This document shows positions 1 through 7,469 of a stretch of DNA of 64,000 nt, one piece after another. Position numbers and translations under genes: made by a program. This DNA comes from Palsa-1248 sp963737835 (lineage in GTDB: Bacteria; Gemmatimonadota; Gemmatimonadetes; Gemmatimonadales; Gemmatimonadaceae), in assembly GCA_963737835.1 (NCBI GenBank), contig CAVTUH010000001.1, positions 3,720,001 through 3,784,000 on the forward strand. Direction: 5' to 3'. Each line of letters opens with the position of its first letter. The first letter of the stretch is position 1. The notes beneath the pieces are model-generated. The model was not told the origin of the DNA. It made no database searches and was given only the letters and a program-made list of their open reading frames with translations.

Positions 1-660
1 GAAGGGAAAAAACCGCCGCTGCCTCCTCCGGTGGTCAGGTCTTCTCCCTGGCTGACCTACGCGCCAGACCCGTCGCATCCAGAGTTCGCCGCTCAGGTGA
101 GAGCGATCACCTTTTTGCCCAACACGCCATCGCACTACCCCATCCGATCATCGGACAGCTTGCCGATCCACCTGACCATCGCGTCGGAATCGGGTGCCTC
201 AAAGCTCCAGGGCGAGCCAAACGGCTCGATGACGACCGACGCGCCGACGACCGGGACCTACCCCGTGAGGGTGATGGCGATCATCGGCAACGCGGATACC
301 ACCACGCTCCCGGACCTGCCCCTACAGCCCAATATGCCGGACTCCGTCATCGTCTGGTGGGTCGACATCTCCGGCGGCGCGACGAACTGGAGAAAGTGGC
401 AGTCTCACTACATCTTGGTGGACACGAACCACACCCATCAAAGCCCAGTTATACAAACGCTTGCGACTGACAGCGCGTTTGCCTGGCACGCGGATTCGAC
501 GGTCCCGAGCGCACCAACGGCGGACTGGGACAAGCACCTCGTCTTTGGGTTCGATACTGCTGGCAAACACGGCGGTGGCGGACATGGCCACTTCAAGATG
601 GCGGTCCACTCGACGTGGGTCAGCTGCGGCGGCGGGTGCTGCAATGGGGCGGTGCGTTGA
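1..660 (+). CDS. Hypothetical protein, 5'-truncated by window edge
   Basis: The frame is already open at base 1 and runs 219 codons to a TGA at 658, so this is probably the 3' part of a gene that starts outside the window; the first internal candidate start is a GTG at 31. I do not recognise the product. It is polar and rich in Thr, Ser and Pro, has a Trp-rich strand (VIVWWVDISGG), a Gly/His stretch near the end (KHGGGGHGHF) and a Cys-rich tail (CGGGCC). No membrane segment is visible in the part present. The next gene starts 31 bp downstream on the same strand. Confidence 0.5.
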   Translation, partial: EGKKPPLPPPVVRSSPWLTYAPDPSHPEFAAQVRAITFLPNTPSHYPIRSSDSLPIHLTIASESGASKLQGEPNGSMTTDAPTTGTYPVRVMAIIGNADTTTLPDLPLQPNMPDSVIVWWVDISGGATNWRKWQSHYILVDTNHTHQSPVIQTLATDSAFAWHADSTVPSAPTADWDKHLVFGFDTAGKHGGGGHGHFKMAVHSTWVSCGGGCCNGAVR

Positions 661-691
661 GCCCGTGGGGAGGGGGAGGAGAACGGCAGCA

Positions 692-1538
692 ATGACCGCA
701 TCGATCGATCTCGATCGGTATTGTTCCCGCATCGGATACGAAGGCGACCGGCGTCCAACGCTGGACACGCTCGCCGCAGTACATCTCGGCGCACGCGCGC
801 GCGATCCCATTCGAGAACCTGGACCCGCTCTTGGGGGTGGTGCCGCAGCTCGACGCGGCCTCACTCGAAGAGAAGCTCGTCCGGCAACGTCGTGGCGGCT
901 ACTGCTTCGAGCACAACTTGCTGTTCCGTCACGCCCTGGAAGCCCTGGGCTTTCACGTCACGAGCCTCGCGGCGCGCGTGATGTGGTATGGATCGTCGGG
1001 CGCCCTGCTTCCACGGAGCCATATGCTCCTGCGCGTCGACCTGCCGGACGGCCCATACGTCGCGGACACCGGGTTTGGCAATCTCACGCTCACCGCGCCG
1101 CTGGCGTTCGTGCCGGATGTCATTCAGAGGACACCGCACGAACCCTTTCGCCTGACGTCGCCTCGGAGTGGGTTCTACCGGATGGAAGCCCAGCTCGCGT
1201 CAGAGTGGAAGGCGCTGTACGAGTTCGACCTCCAGGAGCAGGAGCTCATCGACTATGAGGTCGTGAACTGGTACCTCTCGACCAACACTCGGTCGCATTT
1301 CATACGAGATCTCGTCGCTGCTCGGGCCGGTCATGATCGCCGCTACGCCCTGCGCAACACGAGTCTTGCTGTTCACCACGTCGGCGGGTGGACCGATCGC
1401 CGCACGGTGTCGACGGTCACCGAGCTCAAGGAGGTCCTTGTGGGACCGCTCGGCCTCACCCTCCCCGATCACCCCGATGTCGATCGCGTGCTCGATCGCG
1501 TGCTGCGATCGGCCACCACACCGACCGTTAATACCTGA
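692..1538 (+). CDS. Arylamine N-acetyltransferase, apparent +1 frameshift near 785
   Basis: This enzyme transfers acetyl from acetyl-CoA to arylamines or hydrazines. The catalytic Cys lies in RGGYCFEHN, and the His and Asp of the triad lie in HMLLRVDLPDGP and VADTGFGN. The family N-terminus (DLDRYCSRIGYEGDRRPTL) is read from the ATG at 692 in one frame, and the rest, from SAHARAIPFENLDPLLG on, in the next frame. Dropping the C at about 785 joins them into ...TLAAVHSAHARAIPFENL, which fits the family, so one extra base is present. A continuous frame exists only from about 831, which would lack the conserved N-terminus. This is either a recent inactivation or a sequencing error. DinB follows 33 bp downstream. 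Confidence 0.8.
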
Positions 1539-1571
1539 AGGTACGCCCAGTTACCCTGAACCCTTCACACC

Positions 1572-2087
1572 ATGCCTCTCACGCAGACCTCCACCCAGTC
1601 ACTCACGTTCCGCGAGTTGCTCGAGTACACCGCGACCGAAAACGAGCGGTGGGAGAGCTGGCTCGCCAAGCAGCCCGCGTCGATTCTTGACGTCGCGGTG
1701 GGCGAAGGGCGGACCGCGACGGTCCGCGGACTGCTGCAGCACATCTTCGCCGTCGAGCGGCGGTATGCCGACCGGCTGCAGGACCAGCCGGTGAGCGGGT
1801 ACGAGATCATCGACGCGACGAGCGTCGCGTCACTCTTTGCTGGTGGCCGCGACTCACGCGAGCGTCTCGAGCAGTACCTGGCAGCCGCAACCGACGACGA
1901 TCTCGGACGTCGTCTCGAGTTCCAGACGCTGACCGCCGGCAAGCAAGCAGCCAGTGCGCGCAAGATCGTCGCCCACACGCTGCTCCATGGCATCCGTCAC
2001 TGGGCGCAACTCGCGACGGCGCTCCGGCAAAACGGGCACCAGACGGATTGGCAGCATGATTTGTTGGCCAGCTCCGCCTTGGTGTGA
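1572..2087 (+). CDS. DinB family protein
   Basis: A 171-residue four-helix-bundle protein of the DinB/YfiT-like superfamily, whose members often bind a metal ion through three histidines. The expected spacing is visible: a His in LLQHIFAVERRYADRL (about residue 57) and a second pair in HTLLHGIRHWAQL (about residues 137-144). The role cannot be deduced; characterised members act in thiol-dependent detoxification or damage responses. It follows the acetyltransferase after 33 bp, which would fit a small detoxification unit, but that is inference. A heptamer-armed inverted repeat begins 19 bp after its stop. Confidence 0.75.
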   Translation: MPLTQTSTQSLTFRELLEYTATENERWESWLAKQPASILDVAVGEGRTATVRGLLQHIFAVERRYADRLQDQPVSGYEIIDATSVASLFAGGRDSRERLEQYLAAATDDDLGRRLEFQTLTAGKQAASARKIVAHTLLHGIRHWAQLATALRQNGHQTDWQHDLLASSALV

Positions 2088-2106
2088 GGGGCGAGGATGG
2101 ATTGTC

Positions 2107-2211
2107 GACGTTGGACGTTGGACGTTAGACGTTGGAAAGAAACCTCGGAGCCAGGTAGGGCGCACTTCGCCGGACCCGAGGTTGTTCTCCAACAGTCAAC
2201 GTCTAACGTCC
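2107..2211. repeat. Heptamer-armed inverted repeat, family A (copy A1)
   Basis: The left arm is four tandem 7-mers, GACGTTG GACGTTG GACGTTA GACGTTG (2107-2134). It leads into AAACCTCGG, a variable centre, then CCGAGGTTGTTCTCC and a right arm with CAACGTC TAACGTC, the reverse complement of the left arm. It lies 19 bp after the DinB stop. The remaining sequence up to the SPW gene at 2404 holds no gene I can support. Confidence 0.85.
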
Positions 2212-2403
2212 AGGGGCCGGAGCGGCCTCGTGGGAGAGCGGGTGCTGGCGTGGTGATCTTCGACGTATGCGCATTGCGGCGTCGGAGCGCGTACTGTTGC
2301 AATCCGCTAACTCCCGACCCCCGGTCGTGTTCGCCTGCGGGCACGCCCGTTGCGCCCCCGGGAGGCGTCAATGCACCGTGTCTGAGGCACGGAGGAGGAG
2401 CGG

Positions 2404-2793
2404 ATGAGCACATCGTTCAAGCAGGACCCGAACGCATCTACTGCGGGCGGCGCGCCAGCCGTACTCACCCTTATCCTGGGATTGTGGTACGTCGTTTCAC
2501 CCTGGGTCTATGGCGGTGGACACTCAACCAACGGGGCCACATGGAACTCTGTCGTCGTTGGCATTCTGATCGCACTGTTCGCGGCGGCGCGGTTGAGCAA
2601 TCGCGTCGCGGTGCCGGGTGCCCGCTGGCTCGATCTGGTCCTGGGGCTGTGGGCCGGCATCTCGCCCTGGATCTTCGGCTACGTCGGCAACCAGGGGCGG
2701 TTGATCAATAGCCTCGCCGTCGGCGTCTGCGTGTTCGTCCTGAGCCTGTGGGGGACTGGTACATCCCGACCGACTGTCATCAGGGCCCGTTGA
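2404..2793 (+). CDS. SPW repeat membrane protein
   Basis: A 129-residue integral membrane protein of the SPW-repeat family, named for the Ser-Pro-Trp motif. Both repeats are visible: LGLWYVVSPWVYG near residue 27 and LGLWAGISPWIFGY near residue 83, each followed by a hydrophobic helix (SVVVGILIALFAAA and LAVGVCVFVLSLW), giving about four membrane segments. Function in the family is unknown. A very strong ribosome-binding site (GGAGGAGGAG) sits just before the ATG and fixes the start. The gene appears monocistronic; a purine-rich repeat and a strong hairpin follow it. Confidence 0.8.
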   Translation: MSTSFKQDPNASTAGGAPAVLTLILGLWYVVSPWVYGGGHSTNGATWNSVVVGILIALFAAARLSNRVAVPGARWLDLVLGLWAGISPWIFGYVGNQGRLINSLAVGVCVFVLSLWGTGTSRPTVIRAR

Positions 2794-2810
2794 CGGGCGC
2801 ACGGGCGCCC

Positions 2811-2980
2811 GTAGAGAGGAGAAAGGGACAGCCGCGTTCGCGGCTGTAGAAAGGAGAAAAGGAGAGAGGAGTAAGGAGAGCGATGACGGAACAAAGGGGG
2901 CGACCACAGCCGCGTTCGCGGCTGTAGAAAGGAGAAAGGGGAGAGGACAAAGGAGAGCGATAACGGAACGAAGGGGGCGA
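2811..2980. repeat. 78-bp duplicated unit with palindrome and purine heptads (E1)
   Basis: Two direct copies of a 78-bp unit begin at 2828 and 2906. Each starts with the perfect palindrome ACAGCCGCGTTCGCGGCTGT and continues as a purine run that reads roughly in sevens (AGAAAGG, AGAGAGG, AGTAAGG), then GAGCGAT and an AAGGGGGCGAC end. A shorter related run (GTAGAGAGGAGAAAGGG) precedes copy one at 2811. The array starts 18 bp after the SPW stop. Confidence 0.75.
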
Positions 2981-3000
2981 CGAAACTGCGTCGCCCCCTT
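2971..3000. terminator. Strong hairpin, likely terminator
   Basis: A perfect 12-bp stem, AAGGGGGCGACG and CGTCGCCCCCTT, with a 6-nt loop (AAACTG). On the + strand the stem ends in TT followed by CTCC. Its left arm is also the end of the second 78-bp repeat unit. It would end transcription from the SPW gene before the M1 peptidase at 3074. Confidence 0.65.
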
Positions 3001-3073
3001 CTCCATCTCTCGACAACCGAACCTCAAGACAGATGCTTTTTCCTGGGGTTCTCAGCATCTTCTAAGCGCTTCC

Positions 3074-5185
3074 ATGCACCCGTCGCCCTCAACTCGCCAA
3101 CAGATGTGCGATTTGCACCTCCACCCGAAGACCCGCCGCGCTCTGCGTCGCTCACATTGCTTCGCCGTCTCCGTAGTCGGCGGAGCCCTCATCGCGAGCC
3201 CCTTGGTAGCCCAGACGCGGCCATCGGTTCCACTCGCGCCGGCGGCTACCGCCGAGGGTGGGCGGCCCGTGCCGGGTCCCGTCTACGAGATCCCGGGATT
3301 TACTCGTGCCGTCGATCGTGGCACGCGCACGCGCAGTGGCAATCCCGGGGACGCCTACTGGGTGCAGCACGCGCGCTATGTCATCGATGCCCAGCTCAAT
3401 GTCGTAACCGATCGCGTATCTGGTCATGAACGCGTCGTCTATCTCAACAACTCACCGGACACACTGCGACGCATCGCGGTCTACCTGCGGCAAAACGCGT
3501 TTGCGGCCGGCAGCCCCCGTCGCGAAGCAGCACCGATCACCGGCGGCGTCACGCTGAGGAGCGTGAAGGTGGATGGCCGACCGCTGTCGGCGTTGGCGGC
3601 GGAGGGTAGCGCCGCGAGTGCGGGAACGCCGGCGGCGAGCGGCTATCGCGTCGAGGCCACCGTCATGTGGATCGACCTCGCGCGACCGCTCGTGCCGCAC
3701 GACAGCACCCGACTCGAGCTCGGGTGGTCGTACGTGCCGCCGCCATCGCCATCGGATGGCCGACAGGGTCGGGAAGGGCACCACCTCTACTTCATGGGCT
3801 ACTGGTACCCGCAGGTTGCCGTCTACGACGATGTGAACGGATGGGTGACCGATCCGTACCTGTTGGAGGCGGAGTTCTACATGGACCCGGCGGACTATGA
3901 CGTACGGGTCACGGTGCCGCATGGCTGGCCCGTCGGCGCAACGGGCACGCTTCGCAACACGGACGAGGTGCTCTCACCCGCTGCGCGCTCGCGTCTCGCG
4001 GAGGCCAGGCGCACCGGCCGTGTGGTCCACGTAGTGGACCCTGGACCGTCGGCGACGTCCGCTTTCGCGAGCGGTGGGCCGACAGCGACCTGGCACTTCG
4101 TCGCCGACAACGTGCGCGACTTCGCGTGGGGGACGAGCGACCAGTATGTGTGGGCGGCGACCCGCGCGGTCGTGGGCTCGACCGACGAGGCCGGGGCGTC
4201 GCACGACACGGTGGACATCAATAGCCTGTACCGCATCTCCAAGCCTGCAGCCGCATGGGCAGTCGGCGGCGCGCGCTTTACGCGTGATGCCATCGAGCAG
4301 CTGTCCCGCTATCTCTGGGCCTATCCCTGGCCTCAGATGACATCGATGGAAGGCGTCCTCGAAGGCGGTGGGATGGAGTACCCGATGATGACGCTCATCT
4401 CGCCCTGGGCCGACACGCTCTCGCTGGCCGGCGACATCATGCACGAGACCGGCCACATGTGGTTTCCGATGCAGGTGGGTTCCAACGAGACGCGGTACCC
4501 CTGGATGGATGAGGGCTTCACGCAGTTCGACGCGGCCCAGGCGATGGCGGCGATCTATGGGGAGCAGCGCACGGGCGGTCGGCCAAACGACTCGGAACAC
4601 GGCCAGCGCAGGCTGTATCTGGATGCGGCGCGCGCTGGGAGTGACATGCTGCTGATGTGGCCCGGTGACCTCTACCCGCAGAGTCTCTACTTCGTGATGT
4701 TCTACGACAAGACGGCGCAGGTGCTCGCGACGCTGCGCGGTGTGCTGGGCGAGGAGACGTTCCATCGTGCGTATCGTGAGTACGGCCATCGGTGGCTCGG
4801 GAAGCACCCGTACCCGTACGACTTCTTCAATACCATGAGCGATGTCGCACATCGCGACCTCTCGTGGTTCTGGACCACCTGGTTCTACGAGCCGTGGCCG
4901 CTCGATCAGGCGATCGTCTCCGTCCAGTCGCAGGGCGACTCGACTGCCATCACGGTCGAGGACCGCGGACTCGCTCCGATGCCCGCGCCGTTGCTCGTGA
5001 CCCGCGCCGACGGCAGCAACCAGCGCGTAGTGCTTCCGGTCGATATCTGGCTGACGGGCGCACGACGCCACACCGTACGCGTCGCGGCTGCACCGCCAGT
5101 GATCAAGGTTCAGATCGATCCGGACAGCCAATTCCCCACGCTCAATCCAGCTGACCAGGTCTGGCCGCGCCCCGGCAGTCCCTAA
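3074..5185 (+). CDS. Secreted M1-family zinc metallopeptidase
   Basis: A 703-residue gluzincin predicted to remove N-terminal amino acids from peptides. The zinc site HETGH is at about residues 456-460 with the third ligand Glu in the following MDEGFTQF segment (about 478). The substrate-binding motif GGGMEYP is at about 432-438. The N-terminus has basic residues, a hydrophobic stretch (FAVSVVGGALIASPL) and AQ before the mature part, so export to the periplasm is likely. An ATG ten codons downstream (MCDLHLH) is an alternative start. It is a paralogue of the M1 protein at 51932 (shared WYP..AVYDD and GSNE segments). Its stop overlaps the stop of the convergent MscS gene. Confidence 0.9.
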   Translation: MHPSPSTRQQMCDLHLHPKTRRALRRSHCFAVSVVGGALIASPLVAQTRPSVPLAPAATAEGGRPVPGPVYEIPGFTRAVDRGTRTRSGNPGDAYWVQHARYVIDAQLNVVTDRVSGHERVVYLNNSPDTLRRIAVYLRQNAFAAGSPRREAAPITGGVTLRSVKVDGRPLSALAAEGSAASAGTPAASGYRVEATVMWIDLARPLVPHDSTRLELGWSYVPPPSPSDGRQGREGHHLYFMGYWYPQVAVYDDVNGWVTDPYLLEAEFYMDPADYDVRVTVPHGWPVGATGTLRNTDEVLSPAARSRLAEARRTGRVVHVVDPGPSATSAFASGGPTATWHFVADNVRDFAWGTSDQYVWAATRAVVGSTDEAGASHDTVDINSLYRISKPAAAWAVGGARFTRDAIEQLSRYLWAYPWPQMTSMEGVLEGGGMEYPMMTLISPWADTLSLAGDIMHETGHMWFPMQVGSNETRYPWMDEGFTQFDAAQAMAAIYGEQRTGGRPNDSEHGQRRLYLDAARAGSDMLLMWPGDLYPQSLYFVMFYDKTAQVLATLRGVLGEETFHRAYREYGHRWLGKHPYPYDFFNTMSDVAHRDLSWFWTTWFYEPWPLDQAIVSVQSQGDSTAITVEDRGLAPMPAPLLVTRADGSNQRVVLPVDIWLTGARRHTVRVAAAPPVIKVQIDPDSQFPTLNPADQVWPRPGSP

Positions 5186-6369
5186 TCAACCCAGGGACCG
5201 CGTGCTCCCTCGGCCGGCGGATGTGGTTCCATCACCTTGACGCCGGCCGTTCGGAAGGAGGTGATGATCTGCTCGGTCAACGTCGCGCGGAGCGCACGGA
5301 CCGCGTGGAGCTCCGAGGCGTTCACGACCAGCTCGAGCGTGATCGCAGCGTCGCCAATGGTGACGACATTCACGACGGGGAGCGGTGACTGTGCGACCCG
5401 ACTGTCGGCCGCGGCGACCCGGAGCAGTGTATTCCGTGCCTTCTCGACGTCGGCGTCAATGGGGATGCCCACATTGATTCGCAGCCGTCCGGTGTCGAGC
5501 ATCGTGTAGTTGTAGAGTCGAGAACCGGTCACGTCCTTGTTTGGAACGACGAGCATCCCGAGGTCGATCGTCTCGATGCGCGTGGTGCGAAGCGTCAGGT
5601 GTCTCACGCGTCCGGGTGGCCCGTCGCCGACTTGTACCCAGTCATCGACCGCGATGGGTCGATCCCACAGAATCGTGAAGCCTGCGATGAGGTTGGCGAG
5701 GGTGTCCTGTGCAGCAAAACCCACCGCCAGTCCGATGATCCCGAGGCCGGCGAAAACCCCGCTGAGATTCAGCCCAATCGTGGCCAACGCTTCAACTGTG
5801 CCGAGCGTCAACAATGCGGTCCGCACGACCGCGAGCAGCAACTCCGACGCGCCTGGGCCGACGCGTGACCGGCGGAGGATCGGTTGACCGAACAACTGCG
5901 CGAGCGCCGCAGTGGCTTGAAAGATGAGAAAGACGAGGAGCGCAGCGGCCAGTGTCGATGCTCCGGCAATGGCAGCGGCGACCACGCCGGCCGCGAGCAA
6001 CCCGGTGAGGCCCACCTTCGACCCCTGTCTGGTTAGGTCCTGGAGACCTTGACGCCGAACGACAATGCGGCGGACCCAGACGGTCAGCGCGATGATGACG
6101 GCCGCAGCGAAGAGGGCGAGGAGAACGCGCGGCAGAAGGCGAACGGCGGCGCCGATGGTGGCCGATACCCAGCGCTCGGCTCGCTGTGGCAAGCTCGCCA
6201 ACGAATCCTGCAGTACCACGGCAGCGTCTTTCCCGATTGGGGGAAGCGCTGGCAGATGCTGTGAGGTGTCCGTCTGTGTGGCGCCCGCGGCTTGCGCGGC
6301 TTGAGCGGGTAAGCCTTGGGTCCACCTGGCGAGCAGCGACAGCGGGAAGCGAGAGTTGTCTAGGAACAT
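5182..6369 (-). CDS. MscS family mechanosensitive ion channel
   Basis: A channel that releases small solutes when membrane tension rises after osmotic downshock. An N-terminal region with a possible signal segment is followed by hydrophobic helices (LLPRVLLALFAAAVIIALTVW; LLAAGVVAAAIAGASTLAAAL), then the pore helix and MscS domain: GIIGLAVGFAAQDTLANL, FTILWDRPIAVDDWV, VVPNKDVTGSRLYNY and the C-terminal alpha-beta part. I start at the ATG at 6369; the frame stays open to 6414, so a longer N-terminus is possible. Its stop overlaps the convergent M1 stop by three bases. thpR is divergent, about 105 bp away. Confidence 0.85.
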   Translation of the reverse strand: MFLDNSRFPLSLLARWTQGLPAQAAQAAGATQTDTSQHLPALPPIGKDAAVVLQDSLASLPQRAERWVSATIGAAVRLLPRVLLALFAAAVIIALTVWVRRIVVRRQGLQDLTRQGSKVGLTGLLAAGVVAAAIAGASTLAAALLVFLIFQATAALAQLFGQPILRRSRVGPGASELLLAVVRTALLTLGTVEALATIGLNLSGVFAGLGIIGLAVGFAAQDTLANLIAGFTILWDRPIAVDDWVQVGDGPPGRVRHLTLRTTRIETIDLGMLVVPNKDVTGSRLYNYTMLDTGRLRINVGIPIDADVEKARNTLLRVAAADSRVAQSPLPVVNVVTIGDAAITLELVVNASELHAVRALRATLTEQIITSFRTAGVKVMEPHPPAEGARGPWVD

Positions 6370-6475
6370 GCCTGTGTATATCGCACAGCGCGTGCGCGTG
6401 GAATAGCCTGCCACCGGATGCCCGGGACCTCGATCTGGTGGATACCTTGAACGCTAGCCTGCATCGGTTGGGACC

Positions 6476-7036
6476 ATGCGCCTGTTTATCGCGATGAACT
6501 TTCCGGAGGACCTACGGGCCCGTTGGGGGGAGGGTACGGCAGCCTTGCGCGCTGTCGCGCCGCGAGCGCGGTGGACGCCGACTCCGCAGATGCACCTGAC
6601 ACTCGCCTTTCTGGGCGAGCAGCCCCAATCTCTCGTGCCGGCGTTGGCGTCAGCGCTCGATACGATTGCTGGCACGTCCACGCGGTTATCGCTCGCCGTG
6701 CAGGGGATCGGCGCTTTTCCGACATGGCAGCGCGCACGCGTTGTCTGGCTGGGTGTCGAGCAGTCCCCAGCGCTCATGCAGCTCGCCGACGCGGTCACGC
6801 GAGCGTGTCGCGACCTCGGAGTCCCCGGCGAAGGGCGCCCGTTTCACCCCCATGTCACCCTGGCGCGGCTCGATGACCGTGTTCCCGTCGATCACGTTCG
6901 CAAACTCGAGCATGCGGTACGCGGGATGGCCGATCGCACGGTCAGCGACGTCGACAGCTTGGATCTCATGGCGAGTACATTGGGCCCCGGGGCCGCGAAG
7001 CACGAGTTGGTGCATAGAGCGAGATTGGGACGTTAG
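6476..7036 (+). CDS. thpR: RNA 2',3'-cyclic phosphodiesterase
   Basis: A 186-residue enzyme of the 2H phosphoesterase (LigT-like) superfamily that opens 2',3'-cyclic phosphates on RNA ends. Both HxT/Sx catalytic motifs are present: HLTL at about residue 40 (MHLTLAFLGE) and HVTL at about residue 125 (FHPHVTLARL). Length and the N-terminal MRLFIAMNFP match the family. The last codons run into a heptamer repeat: the repeat's first unit gives the C-terminal Gly-Arg and the TAG stop, so the element may have replaced the original end of the gene. Confidence 0.9.
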   Translation: MRLFIAMNFPEDLRARWGEGTAALRAVAPRARWTPTPQMHLTLAFLGEQPQSLVPALASALDTIAGTSTRLSLAVQGIGAFPTWQRARVVWLGVEQSPALMQLADAVTRACRDLGVPGEGRPFHPHVTLARLDDRVPVDHVRKLEHAVRGMADRTVSDVDSLDLMASTLGPGAAKHELVHRARLGR

Positions 7037-7071
7037 ACGTTGGACGTTAGACGGTGGACGCTAGACACTAC
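7030..7071. repeat. Single-arm heptamer repeat, family A (copy A2)
   Basis: Six tandem 7-mers of the GACGTTR type with increasing divergence: GACGTTA GACGTTG GACGTTA GACGGTG GACGCTA GACACTA. No inverted partner arm is found before the DUF3175 gene. The first unit contains the stop codon of thpR. Confidence 0.8.
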
Positions 7072-7103
7072 AGCTGGGCGCTCGCGGCATTCGCCTTGCA
7101 CCC

Positions 7104-7454
7104 TTGTCGGTCGTGCCAGTGAAAAAAGGAAGGAAGCGACTCGGCGGCCGGAAGCGCGCGGCAAAGAAGAAAAGGAGCGCCACGCGCTACTGGTCCGCGC
7201 ATGTCACTCAGTCAAGCAACGCGCTCGATCTCGAGCGCAACGTCTTCACCCACGGCAGCCCGCAAGCCATCGCTCGATCGCTCAAGCGCTCGGCCGAGCG
7301 CAGCACGCGTCGCAAAAGCGATCCCTATCGGTCCGCAATGTCGATGCTGGTCTTCTACATCAACCGCGCTGGCAAGAATCTGTCGGTCTCACGCCGGGCG
7401 ACCCTGGAGCGCGCCAAGGTCGCGTTGCGGCGGGAGTTTGGCAGAGAGCAGTAG
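7104..7454 (+). CDS. DUF3175 family protein
   Basis: A small basic protein (116 residues) with an N-terminal Lys/Arg-rich tail (KKGRKRLGGRKRAAKKKR) and the DUF3175 core: YWSAHVTQSSNALDLE, VFTHGSPQAIARSLKRSA, DPYRSAMSMLVFYINRAGKN. No function is known for the family; the highly basic tail suggests nucleic-acid contact, which is inference. The start is uncertain: TTG at 7104 or the GTG a few codons downstream, since no ATG precedes the conserved part. It may be transcribed with thpR. Confidence 0.7.
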   Translation: MSVVPVKKGRKRLGGRKRAAKKKRSATRYWSAHVTQSSNALDLERNVFTHGSPQAIARSLKRSAERSTRRKSDPYRSAMSMLVFYINRAGKNLSVSRRATLERAKVALRREFGREQ

Positions 7455-7469
7455 GGCACAACGGCGGGG

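Noticed and set aside
461..1258. Long open frame over the acetyltransferase region read as one protein
   Set aside because: Only its middle part (from 692) is family-like; the tail is an out-of-frame translation of the acetyltransferase and is Arg/Ala-rich nonsense.
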